In this document: positions 45,176 through 54,607 of the stretch, piece after piece
Numbering within the stretch: position 1 is the stretch's first letter
Layout of the letters: each line of letters begins with the position of its first letter
Source of the DNA: Anaerosolibacter sp.
GTDB taxonomy: Bacteria > Bacillota > Clostridia > Peptostreptococcales > Thermotaleaceae
Direction of reading: 5' to 3'
Length of the DNA: 64,000 bases
NCBI RefSeq assembly: GCF_029240175.1
Contig: NZ_JARBTM010000005.1
Location: 1 to 64,000 of the forward strand
Made by a program: the position numbers and the translations under genes
The notes under the pieces: model-generated
The model's input: the letters and a program-made list of their open reading frames with translations, nothing else
Told to the model about the DNA's origin: nothing
Database searches by the model: none

Positions 45176-45267
45176 TCTGATGGACTTACGGTGCACATAC
45201 ATAAAAATCTGCTAGAACTCTTATAAACATGGTATACTTGTAAAAAAGACATACGAAAGGAGAAACC

Positions 45268-45678
45268 ATGGTAGAAAACAAGATTACGGTTAAATCAATT
45301 GACGAATATATATTGCAATTTCCTCCTGAGGTTCAGGAGATACTAAAAGCGTTAAGAAAAGTTATTAAAGACGCTGCACCTGATGCAGAAGAAAAGATCA
45401 GTTGGCAAATGCCTACTTTTGTGCTGCATGGAAATCTAGTGCATTTTGCTGCCCACAAGAATCACATAGGATTTTATCCAGCCCCTAGTGGAATAGATGC
45501 TTTTAAAGAAGAATTGTCCGAATACAAGGGAGCAAAAGGATCAGTTCAGTTTCCTATCAAAAAGCCACTCCCCTATGAATTGATAAGCAAGATCGTGAAG
45601 TTTAGAGTTGCCGAGAATACAAAATTCGCTGAGGATAAATTAAACAAAAAAAGCAATCTTATGACTAATAATTCTTAG
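45268..45678 (+). CDS. DUF1801 (YdhG-like) family protein
   Basis: The 136-residue protein has the DUF1801 pattern: SIDEYILQFPPEVQEILKAL, DAEEKISWQMPTFVLHGNLV with the Trp-x-Met-Pro motif, HFAAHKNHIGFYPAPSGIDA and GSVQFPIKKPLPYELISKIV. Members have a TATA-box-binding-protein-like fold and no known enzymatic reaction; some bind iron or are iron-induced (YdhG). AAAGGAG precedes the ATG at 45268. Independent of its neighbours by spacing. Confidence 0.87.
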   Translation: MVENKITVKSIDEYILQFPPEVQEILKALRKVIKDAAPDAEEKISWQMPTFVLHGNLVHFAAHKNHIGFYPAPSGIDAFKEELSEYKGAKGSVQFPIKKPLPYELISKIVKFRVAENTKFAEDKLNKKSNLMTNNS

Positions 45679-45752
45679 AATAAGTACGAAGGATATAGCA
45701 ATAGACTAATGATGGGTTCAATCATTTTGTAATTGGGAGATTTTTTGAAAAT

Positions 45753-46985
45753 ATGATCATGAAAAAAGTAGTACAACCGAAATACTATAGTAAGTTTCAG
45801 TGTGATCCAATCAAATGCAATGAATCTTGCTGTGAACGGTGGAAAATAATCATCGATAGAAGCACCTATCAGAAATACATTGAGAGTGAACAAGAAATCA
45901 TTAAAGAGATTGTACAATCGGGGCTTTCTATAAATGAGACATCTATCAATGATGAAGATTTTGCAGCTATTAATCTAAATAATGAGATGATGTGTCCATT
46001 TCTGAACCAGGATAACCTTTGTGAAGTATTCATCCACATGGGAGAAGACAGTTTATCGAAAACATGCAAGAGTTACCCTAGAGCTATTACCTTGGTAAAT
46101 GATGTAGTAGAACGTGGACTGGAAATGTCTTGTTCAGTTGCAGCGGAACTGGCTTTGCTCAATGAGAATGGGATCGAATTCGAACATATAATGGATACTG
46201 TAGAATCGAGGGATTTTTATATCGTTTCACCTACCATTGAGGATTTGAAACAAATAGAAATAGCCAAGGAAATCAGAACAACGGTCATTGATCTTTTGCA
46301 GACTCGAACAATGGAATTAAGTAAAAGAGTAGTTGCTGTGGGTTATTTCTTAAATCAAGTCATAGATGGTATTGATTTTTCAGTTCATGATCACGAAGAA
46401 GTCCGATCTAGAATGAATAAAGCAAGAACGCTCATTGATCCGGGACAATTCAAAACTGGGAAAAATAATGAACAGCACCATGAAAGGAGGCAGTTTGAAC
46501 ATTTAAATATCCTGCTTTCCATGAAATTTAAAGAAGGCGACAGCATAAGGTTTTTTTCAAAACGATACATAGAGTGCTTGATGCAAGTCCTTGATGTCTT
46601 TGGAAAAGTGAAAGAGAAGGAACTAGAAAAACAGTATAGGAGAAGTTATGAAAAATATCTAAAACCCTATTTAGATGAAAAATCCTATATTTTAGAGAAC
46701 TTTCTTGTTAATTATGTTTTTATCTACGGAATCGAACTATTCAAATTGAATAATATTTGGACTTCATACATGAAGTTATGTGTGGTTTACGGTTTATTCA
46801 AATTCAATTTGGTTGGACTAGCCGCCTATCATAAAGGGATGAATGATGACTTGGCACTAAAGCTGATCCAATCATTGTCAAAAACGATTATTACCGATAG
46901 AACATATTTGGACTCTGTGATTAAATATTTAGAAAAAGTAAAACTAGTGGAGCTTACGCAGGTAATAACGCTTGTAGAAGATTGA
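45753..46985 (+). CDS. FliB-family lysine-N-methylase
   Basis: The 410-residue protein matches flagellin lysine-N-methylase FliB: a Cys-rich N-terminus (FQCDPIKCNESCCERWKI), MCPFLNQDNLCEVFIHMGED with SLSKTCKSYPR, and a mostly helical remainder (LEMSCSVAAELALL). The clustered cysteines probably hold an iron-sulfur cluster. In Salmonella FliB methylates flagellin lysines; no flagellar gene is present here, so the target is unproven. Start is ATG 45753 after GGGAGA (ATG 45759 possible). Confidence 0.8.
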   Translation: MIMKKVVQPKYYSKFQCDPIKCNESCCERWKIIIDRSTYQKYIESEQEIIKEIVQSGLSINETSINDEDFAAINLNNEMMCPFLNQDNLCEVFIHMGEDSLSKTCKSYPRAITLVNDVVERGLEMSCSVAAELALLNENGIEFEHIMDTVESRDFYIVSPTIEDLKQIEIAKEIRTTVIDLLQTRTMELSKRVVAVGYFLNQVIDGIDFSVHDHEEVRSRMNKARTLIDPGQFKTGKNNEQHHERRQFEHLNILLSMKFKEGDSIRFFSKRYIECLMQVLDVFGKVKEKELEKQYRRSYEKYLKPYLDEKSYILENFLVNYVFIYGIELFKLNNIWTSYMKLCVVYGLFKFNLVGLAAYHKGMNDDLALKLIQSLSKTIITDRTYLDSVIKYLEKVKLVELTQVITLVED

Positions 46986-47073
46986 TACTTGGCAAAAGGG
47001 TGATAGAATTCCCTTAAAAATAGGAAACACTAAGAAAAAGTATTATACAAGGGAAATGTGAAAGGATGTTAAT

Positions 47074-47487
47074 ATGAATACAATAACCTCTGAATCATTG
47101 AATCAATGCTTAGAATACTGCGAGAGTACCCAATTAGCTGCAACCAATTATGGAAGCTTTATTCGAGCTTTGGTGTATACGATGAAAGCAGAACTACCTG
47201 TTGAGATTATGGATAATGAAAGCAAAACCATTATCAAAGTTCAGCTAAAATTCTTCTCAATTGCATGTCCAGAGGGACAAGAGGGAAGCGCTGATAGCTT
47301 ACAAATCGAATATGCCGTAATAGGAGATGAGGCATTAAAGACCCTGAACTTTGAAAAGCTAAGGCGGCTAGATATCGTTCAAGATATAAAAAGCAGTCCC
47401 CGTACCTTCTATAGATATTATATCAATCAAAGTAAAAAAACAAGGTATAGATTCACCTTTAACAGAAGAATTACTAAAGGCCAATAA
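47074..47487 (+). CDS. Hypothetical protein, 137 residues
   Basis: No family was recognised. The product is a soluble alpha/beta protein starting MNTITSESLNQCLEYCESTQ with a central strand pair (TIIKVQLKFFSIACPEGQEG and SLQIEYAVIGDEALK) and a very basic C-terminus (YRYYINQSKKTRYRFTFNRR). The basic tail could bind nucleic acid. GAAAGGATG precedes the ATG at 47074, and a strong shared terminator follows. It is convergent with the chemoreceptor gene. Confidence 0.65.
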   Translation: MNTITSESLNQCLEYCESTQLAATNYGSFIRALVYTMKAELPVEIMDNESKTIIKVQLKFFSIACPEGQEGSADSLQIEYAVIGDEALKTLNFEKLRRLDIVQDIKSSPRTFYRYYINQSKKTRYRFTFNRRITKGQ

Positions 47488-47510
47488 TATACTCTCCACT
47501 ATAACGATAT

Positions 47511-47546
47511 AAAAAATCAGAAGACCAGTTGGTCTTCTGATTTTTT
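47511..47546. terminator. Bidirectional terminator between convergent genes
   Basis: AAAATCAGAAGACC and GGTCTTCTGATTTT pair perfectly around AGTT, with A and T tracts on the two sides. The right arm includes the end of the chemoreceptor gene. Confidence 0.8.
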
Positions 47547-48396
47547 ATGAAAGCATTTTTGTAAAATTATCTAAAGAGATTGATATGTTCTCAAGTTCAC
47601 TGGATAAAGATTGAACCATCTGGGTTTGATTCTTTGAGGAGACAGTATAAGATTGAATATTTTCTGAGATATTCACGATAATGTTTTGCATGGTTTTTAG
47701 GATGTCATCTATCTGATTAACTGAAGTAGCAGTACTTTCTGCCAATTTTCTAACTTCGTTGGCGACAACATCAAATCCCTTTCCCTCATTTCCTAATCTG
47801 GCCGCTTCGATGGAAGCATTGATACCTAATATTTTTGTTTGCTTGGAAATTTTTTGAATCAGGTCGATGATCTGATTTGTTTTCATTACATTGTTCTTTG
47901 CCTCAAATACCTTCCCACTTAAATCTTCTACAGTTTTTTCCTGTTTCTTTGAAGATGATGATATTTCCTCTAAAGCTGCTGAAGATTCTTGAAGACTATT
48001 ATTAATTGTACTGGCCATGATATTGATGTTATCCATGAACACCTTTCTCTCATATTCAGAAACGATTACGTGACTGGCGATCATGGCTATTGGCTTCATT
48101 AGCTGAGGATCTCCGCTAATTCCTATAGCACCAATACGTGCATTTTTTGAATGAATGCCTACACTAAATCCAGGTCGTGTACCGCTCATTGTTCTTGCCA
48201 TTTCTTCAGTTATAGCGATATGGTCAACCTTGCCTGCCATGATATCCTTAGCACCGGTGTGAATAGTTCCGAGTCTTTCTGGCTGGGTAGTAGCAATAAT
48301 TTTCCCGCCTTCGCCAAAAATATGTGCATTTTGATTGGTTTCCTTATAGATTAATTCAACTAATTCTTGCGCGAACTTCGTATCAATGATAGACAA
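47545..48396 (-). CDS. Cytosolic chemoreceptor with a sugar-diacid recognition domain
   Basis: The 283-residue protein lacks membrane helices. Residues 5-130 match the putative sugar diacid recognition domain (FAQELVELIYKETNQNAHIF, GFSVGIHSKNARIGAIGISG), normally found in CdaR regulators. Residues 140-283 are a methyl-accepting signalling hairpin with the tip NASIEAARLGNEGKGFDVVA then NEVRKLAEST. It probably senses a carboxylate in the cytosol and controls CheA. The start is TTG 48396 after GGGGGAGGG. No che genes are nearby. Confidence 0.87.
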   Translation of the reverse strand: MSIIDTKFAQELVELIYKETNQNAHIFGEGGKIIATTQPERLGTIHTGAKDIMAGKVDHIAITEEMARTMSGTRPGFSVGIHSKNARIGAIGISGDPQLMKPIAMIASHVIVSEYERKVFMDNINIMASTINNSLQESSAALEEISSSSKKQEKTVEDLSGKVFEAKNNVMKTNQIIDLIQKISKQTKILGINASIEAARLGNEGKGFDVVANEVRKLAESTATSVNQIDDILKTMQNIIVNISENIQSYTVSSKNQTQMVQSLSSELENISISLDNFTKMLS

Positions 48397-48664
48397 TGCA
48401 AACCCTCCCCCAAAACATGATAAGAAAAAATTATTTAAGATAACTTAAGGAAGAATTCGACGTGAAATTTAAATTTCCTTTAAATTCTGATAATTATACA
48501 TTTAAGGGAGTTTCGTATTGACCAATATATGAAACCTATTGCTTTATAAATCAATTAAGCGTATTATTTAGAAAAATAGGATAATAATCTTTTGGGGATA
48601 CAAAAAGTAAAGATGTAAGACTTATATAAATCATAATAATGCCATCTTGAAAGGAAGTGTAGCT

Positions 48665-49540
48665 ATGAGTAAAGAAAATAATCATCATTTTGAAAGACCT
48701 ATAATGGAGGTTGTTAGAAACAGGTATTCCGTGAGAACCTACAAAGCAGAAAAACTGTCTGATAAGATGAAAAGCCAGTTAGATCAATATGCTGCAGACA
48801 TTAAAGGTCCTTTTGGGCCTAAAGTGCGGTTGGAATTGATTAGCAGCACAGACATTCTAGAAAAAGCTGACGGAAAGATCGGTACTTATGGAGTGATCAA
48901 GGGTGCCCAGGATTATATTGCGGCTATTGTAGAAAATGGAGAAAAGGATCTAGAACAATTAGGATATGTGTTGGAAAATCTGATCTTATATGCAGCCTCT
49001 ATAGGACTAGGCACTTGCTGGCTGGGAGGAACCTTTAAGAAAAGTGAATTTGTAAGACTCGTATCTTTGAAGGACAATGAGATAATGCCCATTGTTACAC
49101 CTATAGGGTATCCAGGGGATAAAAAAAGTGTAGTGGAATCCTTCATGCGTTTTGCCGCAGGATCTAACCAGCGGAAACCGTGGAAAGAATTATTCTTTAA
49201 TGAGCGTTTCAGTGTACCTTTGGAGGAGAAGAACCTACAGGACTATGCATCAGCCTTAGAAGCTGTAAGGCTGGCCCCGTCTGCTTCCAATAAGCAGCCA
49301 TGGAGAATTTTGAAAAAAGGAAGAACCTATCATTTCTACTTAAAGACGAATAAGGGATATGGGGAAAAGCTAGGGTATAATATCCAGAGGATTGATATGG
49401 GTATTGCCATGTGTCACTTCCAGATGGTTCTACAAGAATCAGGTATAAAGGGAAGCTGGCGGGTAGAAAATCCCCAAGTAGATACCGCTGGATTAGAGAA
49501 TCTTGCGTACACAGTAAGTTGGCAAGAAACCATTGCGTAA
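48665..49540 (+). CDS. Nitroreductase-fold protein (TM1586-like)
   Basis: The 291-residue product is a TM1586-type nitroreductase in which two half-domains are fused. The N-terminal half has RNRYSVRTYKAEKLSDKMK and GLGTCWLGGTFKKSEFVRL; the C-terminal half has LAPSASNKQPWRILKKG. It is a longer paralogue of the 6464 gene. FMN is the likely cofactor, bound across the dimer; the natural substrate is unknown. AAAGGAAG sets the ATG at 48665. A second, classical nitroreductase follows 39 bases after its stop, so the two are probably one operon. Confidence 0.85.
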   Translation: MSKENNHHFERPIMEVVRNRYSVRTYKAEKLSDKMKSQLDQYAADIKGPFGPKVRLELISSTDILEKADGKIGTYGVIKGAQDYIAAIVENGEKDLEQLGYVLENLILYAASIGLGTCWLGGTFKKSEFVRLVSLKDNEIMPIVTPIGYPGDKKSVVESFMRFAAGSNQRKPWKELFFNERFSVPLEEKNLQDYASALEAVRLAPSASNKQPWRILKKGRTYHFYLKTNKGYGEKLGYNIQRIDMGIAMCHFQMVLQESGIKGSWRVENPQVDTAGLENLAYTVSWQETIA

Positions 49541-49579
49541 GGAGAAGAATTTGAAAACATTAAGAAAGGAGCAATATCA

Positions 49580-50152
49580 ATGCTACGTGAACTAATAATC
49601 AAAAATAGGACGTATAGAAGGTTTTATGAAGATGTTAAAATAGAAAGGGAAACGTTAGAAGAACTAATTGATTTGGCTAGATTATCATCAACGGGAGGAA
49701 ATCTACAGTCTTTAAAATACATAGTCTCCTACACTGAAGAAAAAAATAGTTTAATATTTCCTCATCTTAAATGGGCCGGATATTTAAAAGATTGGGATGG
49801 GCCAATAGAAGGGGAAAGGCCAGCCGGTTATATTGTCATCCTATTGGATAAAGGTATTTCAAAAAATTGCTTCTGGGATCATGGAATCGCCTGCCAAAGT
49901 ATCCTTTTAGGTGCTGCTGAAAAGGGCTTGGGAGGCTGTATGTTTGGTGCCGTAGATAGAGAAGGACTTAACAAGGCTTTAGAGATTCCAGAACAATATG
50001 AGTTGCTTTTGGTAATCGCTTTAGGAAAACCTAAAGAAGAAGTTGAACTTGTGGATTTAAAAAATTCTCAGGATGTTAAATACTGGAGAGATGAGAATCA
50101 AGTACATCATGTACCAAAAAGGAAGCTGGAAGACTTAATATTAGATATATAA
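49580..50152 (+). CDS. Nitroreductase family protein
   Basis: The 190-residue protein has FMN-contact motifs NRTYRRFYEDVKIERETLEE at the N-terminus, the STGGNLQSLKYIVS segment replacing the usual APSxxNxQPW, and CQSILLGAAEKGLGGCMFGA in the second half. A C-terminal extension (KYWRDENQVHHVPKRKLEDL) is typical of clostridial nitroreductases. AAAGGAG sets the ATG at 49580. It follows the TM1586-like gene closely, suggesting cotranscription. Substrate unknown. Confidence 0.87.
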   Translation: MLRELIIKNRTYRRFYEDVKIERETLEELIDLARLSSTGGNLQSLKYIVSYTEEKNSLIFPHLKWAGYLKDWDGPIEGERPAGYIVILLDKGISKNCFWDHGIACQSILLGAAEKGLGGCMFGAVDREGLNKALEIPEQYELLLVIALGKPKEEVELVDLKNSQDVKYWRDENQVHHVPKRKLEDLILDI

Positions 50153-50223
50153 GACCCCCTTTACTTCATAGTCTTTCAATGGTATTATAGTAAGAAAATT
50201 TAGAAAAGGGTGGTAATGGAGAA

Positions 50224-50796
50224 ATGATACCTACTAGAGAACAGGCTTTTGATTTGTTGAAAGAATACAATCAAAACGAAAGCTTAATAAGACATGCTTT
50301 AGCAGTTGAGGCTGTAATGGTCCACTTTGCAGAATTATTGAATCAAGAGAATAAGGAAAAATGGAGAATTGTGGGATTGGTACATGATCTAGATTATGAA
50401 CAATATCCAGAGCAGCATTGCATAAAGGTAAGAGAGATTTTGGAGGAGAACCATTGGCCAGAGGACTATATTCATGCTGTTGAGAGTCATGGTTGGGGGC
50501 TATGCGTAGATGTTGAACCTGTGGAAACCATGGAAAAGGTATTATATACAATCGATGAGCTAACTGGGCTGATTGCTGCTACTGCTGTCATGAGACCCAG
50601 CAAGAGTATTCTAGATATGGAAGTAAAATCTGTGAAAAAGAAATGGAAGACAAAAGGCTTTGCAGCAGGGGTCAACCGTGAGGTTATTGAAAAAGGTGCA
50701 GAAATACTAGGTATGGAATTAGAGATGGTTATTGGAGAAACGATCAAAGGGATGCAACAGGCCGCTGAGGAAATTGGTTTGAAAGGCGATTTATAA
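50224..50796 (+). CDS. HD-domain hydrolase
   Basis: The 190-residue protein is a single HD domain with all metal-site residues: His in LIRHALAVEAVM, the HD pair in IVGLVHDLDYEQYPEQH and the following His in HAVESHGWG. The family hydrolyses phosphate esters, often nucleotides; proteins of this size with the YPEQHCIK region are uncharacterised hydrolases. AAAAGGGTGG lies about 10 bases upstream of the ATG at 50224. A long hairpin follows. Confidence 0.87.
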   Translation: MIPTREQAFDLLKEYNQNESLIRHALAVEAVMVHFAELLNQENKEKWRIVGLVHDLDYEQYPEQHCIKVREILEENHWPEDYIHAVESHGWGLCVDVEPVETMEKVLYTIDELTGLIAATAVMRPSKSILDMEVKSVKKKWKTKGFAAGVNREVIEKGAEILGMELEMVIGETIKGMQQAAEEIGLKGDL

Positions 50797-50843
50797 AGAC
50801 TAGAAAAGTGGGCCAATACCATCTATGGAAGTTGTTAAATTAT

Positions 50844-50885
50844 ATAAACCTTTGGATTAAAATGATATTTTAGTCCGAAGGTTTA
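50844..50885 (+). terminator. Long terminator hairpin
   Basis: ATAAACCTTTGGATTAAAAT and ATTTTAGTCCGAAGGTTTAT pair over nearly 20 positions, followed by TTTCT. Confidence 0.75.
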
Positions 50886-51001
50886 TTTTCTAGAAAAAAC
50901 CATCCTATAGATGTATAATTATTATAGGTATAGTACTTTTATATAATTAATGGCTTTAAAAGACTAGGTGTACCTATTACATCTACAGGGGGACTGCAAG
51001 T

Positions 51002-51964
51002 ATGTCAATATTTTTACACATTCTAAGCTACAATGTCGTGCCAATTTTTACAATGATTATACTGGGGTTTGTGTTGGGGAAAAAATTTGATTTGAACATA
51101 TTCACTTTGAGTAAATTGAATTTTTACTTATTTGTGCCTGGATTTATATTTTATAATCTGTATACGAGCAATCTAAATGCCAGCATGCTGAAAGTCGTAT
51201 TATTTTGTGTTTTATATATGACAACCAACGATTTATTATCAAGAATCATTGCTAAGATTCGAAAATACGATATAGGCATGACAAATGCTTTTAAGAATTC
51301 TATCATGTTTAACAATACTGGTAATATCGGTCTATCTCTTGTTACCCTTATTTTTGGAAGTGCACCCTATATTATCAATGGAGAAAAGCCATTTCTAAGT
51401 GAAGCCCTTGGGGCTCAGATCATTATCTTGGTATTTATGAATGTTACGATGAATACCATAGGTTTCTATAATGCAGGAAGCGCAACAATGAAAGCCAAGG
51501 ATTCAATAAAAAAGATCTTTTCTATGCCATCGGTGTATGTTATACCGCTAGCGCTATTGCTTAGATACTTGAGTCTTGACATAACGTCAACTCCCCTATG
51601 GCCTGCCATCGGGTACTTAAAAGATGGACTAGTAGCCATGGCATTATTAACGTTAGGGGTGCAGCTTTCAAAGACAAACTTTGATTTTGGAAATAAGGAT
51701 GTGCATATGTCGGTGTTTACACGGCTCATCATAGGGCCAATACTTGCATTAGGATTCATATATTTACTCGATTTTTCAAGGGTGACTGCACAAACCTTAT
51801 TGATTTCCTATTCTGTACCTACAGCTGTAAATACGGCATTGATTGCCGTTGAGTGCGACAATTACAAAGATTTTGCATCTCAAGTAGTGGTGGTTTCAAC
51901 GGTGTTTAGTGCGATTACACTTACTTTGGCGATTTTCATGGCTAGAATCATATTTCCGGTTTAA
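51002..51964 (+). CDS. AEC family transporter
   Basis: The 320-residue membrane protein has about ten helices in the AEC arrangement, with the half-repeat crossover motifs FNNTGNIGLSLVTLIFG and SYSVPTAVNTALIAVECDN. The N-terminal helix FTMIILGFVLGKKFDL and KLNFYLFVPGFIFYNLYTS are typical. Relatives transport small organic acids. It is distantly related to the other AEC gene at 36411. A weak GGGGGACTGC site precedes the ATG at 51002. Substrate unknown. Confidence 0.86.
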   Translation: MSIFLHILSYNVVPIFTMIILGFVLGKKFDLNIFTLSKLNFYLFVPGFIFYNLYTSNLNASMLKVVLFCVLYMTTNDLLSRIIAKIRKYDIGMTNAFKNSIMFNNTGNIGLSLVTLIFGSAPYIINGEKPFLSEALGAQIIILVFMNVTMNTIGFYNAGSATMKAKDSIKKIFSMPSVYVIPLALLLRYLSLDITSTPLWPAIGYLKDGLVAMALLTLGVQLSKTNFDFGNKDVHMSVFTRLIIGPILALGFIYLLDFSRVTAQTLLISYSVPTAVNTALIAVECDNYKDFASQVVVVSTVFSAITLTLAIFMARIIFPV

Positions 51965-52040
51965 GCTTTTGAATAATAAATACAAGTAAAACATTCATGA
52001 ATAGGATGTTCATAAGTGTCTTTTATCGATAATTTTGAAA

Positions 52041-52077
52041 GTTCCCTCAGGCGGCTGTTTTGAGGGAACTTTTTTTC
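52041..52077 (+). terminator. TTCCCTCA-type terminator T5
   Basis: GTTCCCTCA (52041-52049) and TGAGGGAAC (52061-52069) pair exactly, followed by seven T. Same stem sequence as T1 to T4, but no dispersed repeat lies upstream. Confidence 0.8.
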
Positions 52078-52127
52078 TAAAAATATTTGACCTTATTGAA
52101 AAATTAAAAGCTATAAAAAAATATAAC

Positions 52128-52156
52128 TTGACAGGTGTTTAAATATTCTGTAAAGT
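52128..52156 (+). promoter_or_regulatory. Promoter of the aromatic amino acid operon
   Basis: TTGACA (52128-52133) and TAAAGT (52151-52156) are 17 bases apart, 48 bases before tyrA. An imperfect inverted repeat, GTTTAAATA...TATTTAAC (52138-52163), covers the -10 region and could be an operator. Confidence 0.7.
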
Positions 52157-52204
52157 ATTTAACTAAAATACAAAGTGTGGAATTACTTATAGGAGAGAAA
52201 GAAT

Positions 52205-53341
52205 ATGCAGCAATTTCAAGAAATCGCCATTATTGGAATGGGCTTGATCGGTGGTTCTTTGGCCTTAGCGCTAAAGAAATCAGGTTATAGTGGGACAATA
52301 ATCGGCTGCGATGCATCAATGGAGTCTTTGCAACATGCAATGAATATAGGGGTGGTTGATAGAATCTATCAACAGCCGAAGGATGCCGTTATGAATGCTG
52401 ATCTAGTCATCCTGGCTGTACCCGTTGGATGCTATGTCCAATTATTTGAAGAAATAGCACTCTATCTTTCTCCACATGTTGTCGTTACAGATGTAGGAAG
52501 TGTGAAAGGTCATGTGAAGAAGGTTGCCGAGAAGTATCTTCCCAATCATATACAGTTTTTGGGAGGTCATCCCATGGCAGGATCGGAAAAAGGTGGCATC
52601 AAGGCTGCTACACCTTTTCTCTTTGAAAATGCATACTACTTTTTAGCTCCAAATGGTAATACTGAAAGGGGCACCATTGAAAGGGTGGAGAATTTGGTGA
52701 AGAGAATTGGAGCCTTTCCTGTGGTTGTTGAAGCCCATGAACATGATAAAATTGTAGCACAAATTAGCCATGTTCCACATTTGGCAGCAGTATTGGTTGC
52801 CAATCTTTTAGAAAAAAGAAATAGTATTTCCTATATCCCATTTGTAGGCGGAGGTTTTAGAGATACGACCAGGATTGCTGCAGGAAATCCAAGGATGTGG
52901 AAGGATATATTCTTTTATAATAAAGACGCGATTGTGGAAGGGATTGAATCCCTAGAGGGAATGCTTCAAGATTTTAAAAGAAAATTATTAAACGCAGAAG
53001 GCGTAGCTATATTAGAAGAACTTGAAAAAGCCAAGAAAATTCGGGACAGCATTCCCCATACTGGAAGGGATTATATACCACCAATCTACGATCTTATTAT
53101 CGACGTGGAAGACCGACCTGGCGTATTGAGAGAACTCACCCAAGTGATAGGGAATCATGATATTAATATAAAAGAAATTGAAATACTTCATGCTCGGGAG
53201 GGAGAGCTGGGAGCTGTACGTATTGGCTTTGCTTCCATGATGGAGCAAGAGAAGGCATTAAGGGTGTTAGAAATAGGAGGTTTCCCGCTAACCTACCGTA
53301 AAGGAGAGAATGAAGATGTTTACAACCCACAAAATTCATAA
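52205..53341 (+). CDS. tyrA: Prephenate dehydrogenase with C-terminal ACT domain
   Basis: TyrA oxidatively decarboxylates prephenate to 4-hydroxyphenylpyruvate for tyrosine synthesis. The 378-residue protein begins with an NAD-binding GMGLIGGSLALALKKSG (residues 11-27), followed by HPMAGSEKGGIKAA and the catalytic His region ISHVPHLAAVLVANLL. A C-terminal ACT domain (YDLIIDVEDRPGVLRELTQV) starts near residue 295 and probably binds tyrosine for feedback inhibition. AGGAGAG sets the ATG at 52205. It heads the tyrA-aroA-pheA-aroC operon and overlaps aroA by 26 bases. Confidence 0.95.
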   Translation: MQQFQEIAIIGMGLIGGSLALALKKSGYSGTIIGCDASMESLQHAMNIGVVDRIYQQPKDAVMNADLVILAVPVGCYVQLFEEIALYLSPHVVVTDVGSVKGHVKKVAEKYLPNHIQFLGGHPMAGSEKGGIKAATPFLFENAYYFLAPNGNTERGTIERVENLVKRIGAFPVVVEAHEHDKIVAQISHVPHLAAVLVANLLEKRNSISYIPFVGGGFRDTTRIAAGNPRMWKDIFFYNKDAIVEGIESLEGMLQDFKRKLLNAEGVAILEELEKAKKIRDSIPHTGRDYIPPIYDLIIDVEDRPGVLRELTQVIGNHDINIKEIEILHAREGELGAVRIGFASMMEQEKALRVLEIGGFPLTYRKGENEDVYNPQNS

Positions 53342-54593
53342 AATAGAAGGAAAAATAACAGTTCCTGGAGACAAGTCCATCTCCCATAGGGCAGTGATGT
53401 TATCTAGTATTAGCAAAGGTAAGGGCCGAATTAAGGGATTTTTGAGGGGAGAAGATTGTCTTAGCACCATAGCCTGTTTTCGAGGACTAGGTATTGAGGT
53501 TGAAGATAAAGGTGAGGAAATTGTAGTTCATGGAAAAGGCCTATACGGTCTTGAAGAGCCTCAAGATATATTGGATGCAGGAAATTCCGGTACGACCATG
53601 CGGCTTCTTTCAGGTATATTGGCAGGACAAGAATTCCTATCCATTATGACAGGAGATAGCTCCCTTAGAAGGAGACCTATGGCAAGGATCGCTGTGCCTT
53701 TACGTCAAATGGGTGCAAGCATAGAAGGTCGGAACAATGGAAATCTCGCACCTTTGGTGATTAGAGGAGGTAATTTGAAGGGGATTGATTATGCCTCCCC
53801 TGTGTCCAGTGCCCAGATAAAGTCTGCGATTCTTTTGGCAGGGCTTTATAGTGAAGGAGATACGACCGTGAGAGAAGAGATTGTTTCCCGGGATCATACG
53901 GAAAACATGTTAAAATCATTAGGAGCCAATATTCACGTAGAAAATGGAATCGTCACTGTAAGAAAGTCTGAGCTCTATGCCCAGGACATACAAGTGCCGG
54001 GAGATATATCATCAGCTGCCTTTTTTATGGCAGCAGCCGCCGCTCTACCTGGGTCTCATTTGATCATCGAAAAGGTAGGCTTGAACCCTACTCGGACGGG
54101 AATGATTGATGTCTTAAGGGATATGGGAGCAGATATAGAAATTGATAATCTATTTGTCAGCGGTGGAGAGGAAATCGGAGATATTATGGTTAGGGGTAGA
54201 AATCTGAAGTCTGCTAGCTTAACCAAGGAGATTATCCCAAGACTAATCGACGAGATTCCTGTGATTGCAGTAATTGCTGCGGTGGCTGAGGGGAAAACCA
54301 TCATCACTGGCGCTGAAGAATTAAAGGTGAAGGAGTCCAATCGTATTACATCCATGGTAACAGAGATGAAAAAACTGGGGATTCAAGTGAGAGAGCTGCC
54401 AGATGGCATGGAAATCGAAGGACCAAATGAAATCAGGGGAGGAAGGGTTGAGAGTTATGGAGATCATCGCATTGCCATGGCTATGGCAGTTGCAGGACTT
54501 TTTGCCAATGAACCTGTAGAAATTGAAAACAGCGAATGTATAGCTGTGTCCTTTCCGGACTTTGAGAAGAAGCTAAAGGCGATTACAAAATAG
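53316..54593 (+). CDS. aroA: 3-phosphoshikimate 1-carboxyvinyltransferase (EPSP synthase)
   Basis: AroA joins phosphoenolpyruvate to shikimate-3-phosphate, the sixth step of the shikimate pathway. The 425-residue protein has the two-domain inside-out barrel landmarks VPGDKSISHRAVMLSSIS, LDAGNSGTTMRLLSGILAGQ (residues near 88-107), SSLRRRPMARIAVPLRQMGA, PVSSAQIKSAILLAGLY and SYGDHRIAMAMAVAGLFA. The NSGTT loop with an unaltered Gly-Asn-Ser-Gly and RRRPM is seen as in ordinary enzymes. AAAGGAGAG sets the ATG at 53316; it lies inside tyrA, so translation is coupled. Confidence 0.95.
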   Translation: MFTTHKIHKIEGKITVPGDKSISHRAVMLSSISKGKGRIKGFLRGEDCLSTIACFRGLGIEVEDKGEEIVVHGKGLYGLEEPQDILDAGNSGTTMRLLSGILAGQEFLSIMTGDSSLRRRPMARIAVPLRQMGASIEGRNNGNLAPLVIRGGNLKGIDYASPVSSAQIKSAILLAGLYSEGDTTVREEIVSRDHTENMLKSLGANIHVENGIVTVRKSELYAQDIQVPGDISSAAFFMAAAAALPGSHLIIEKVGLNPTRTGMIDVLRDMGADIEIDNLFVSGGEEIGDIMVRGRNLKSASLTKEIIPRLIDEIPVIAVIAAVAEGKTIITGAEELKVKESNRITSMVTEMKKLGIQVRELPDGMEIEGPNEIRGGRVESYGDHRIAMAMAVAGLFANEPVEIENSECIAVSFPDFEKKLKAITK

Positions 54594-54607
54594 GAAGAAG
54601 GGATCAG

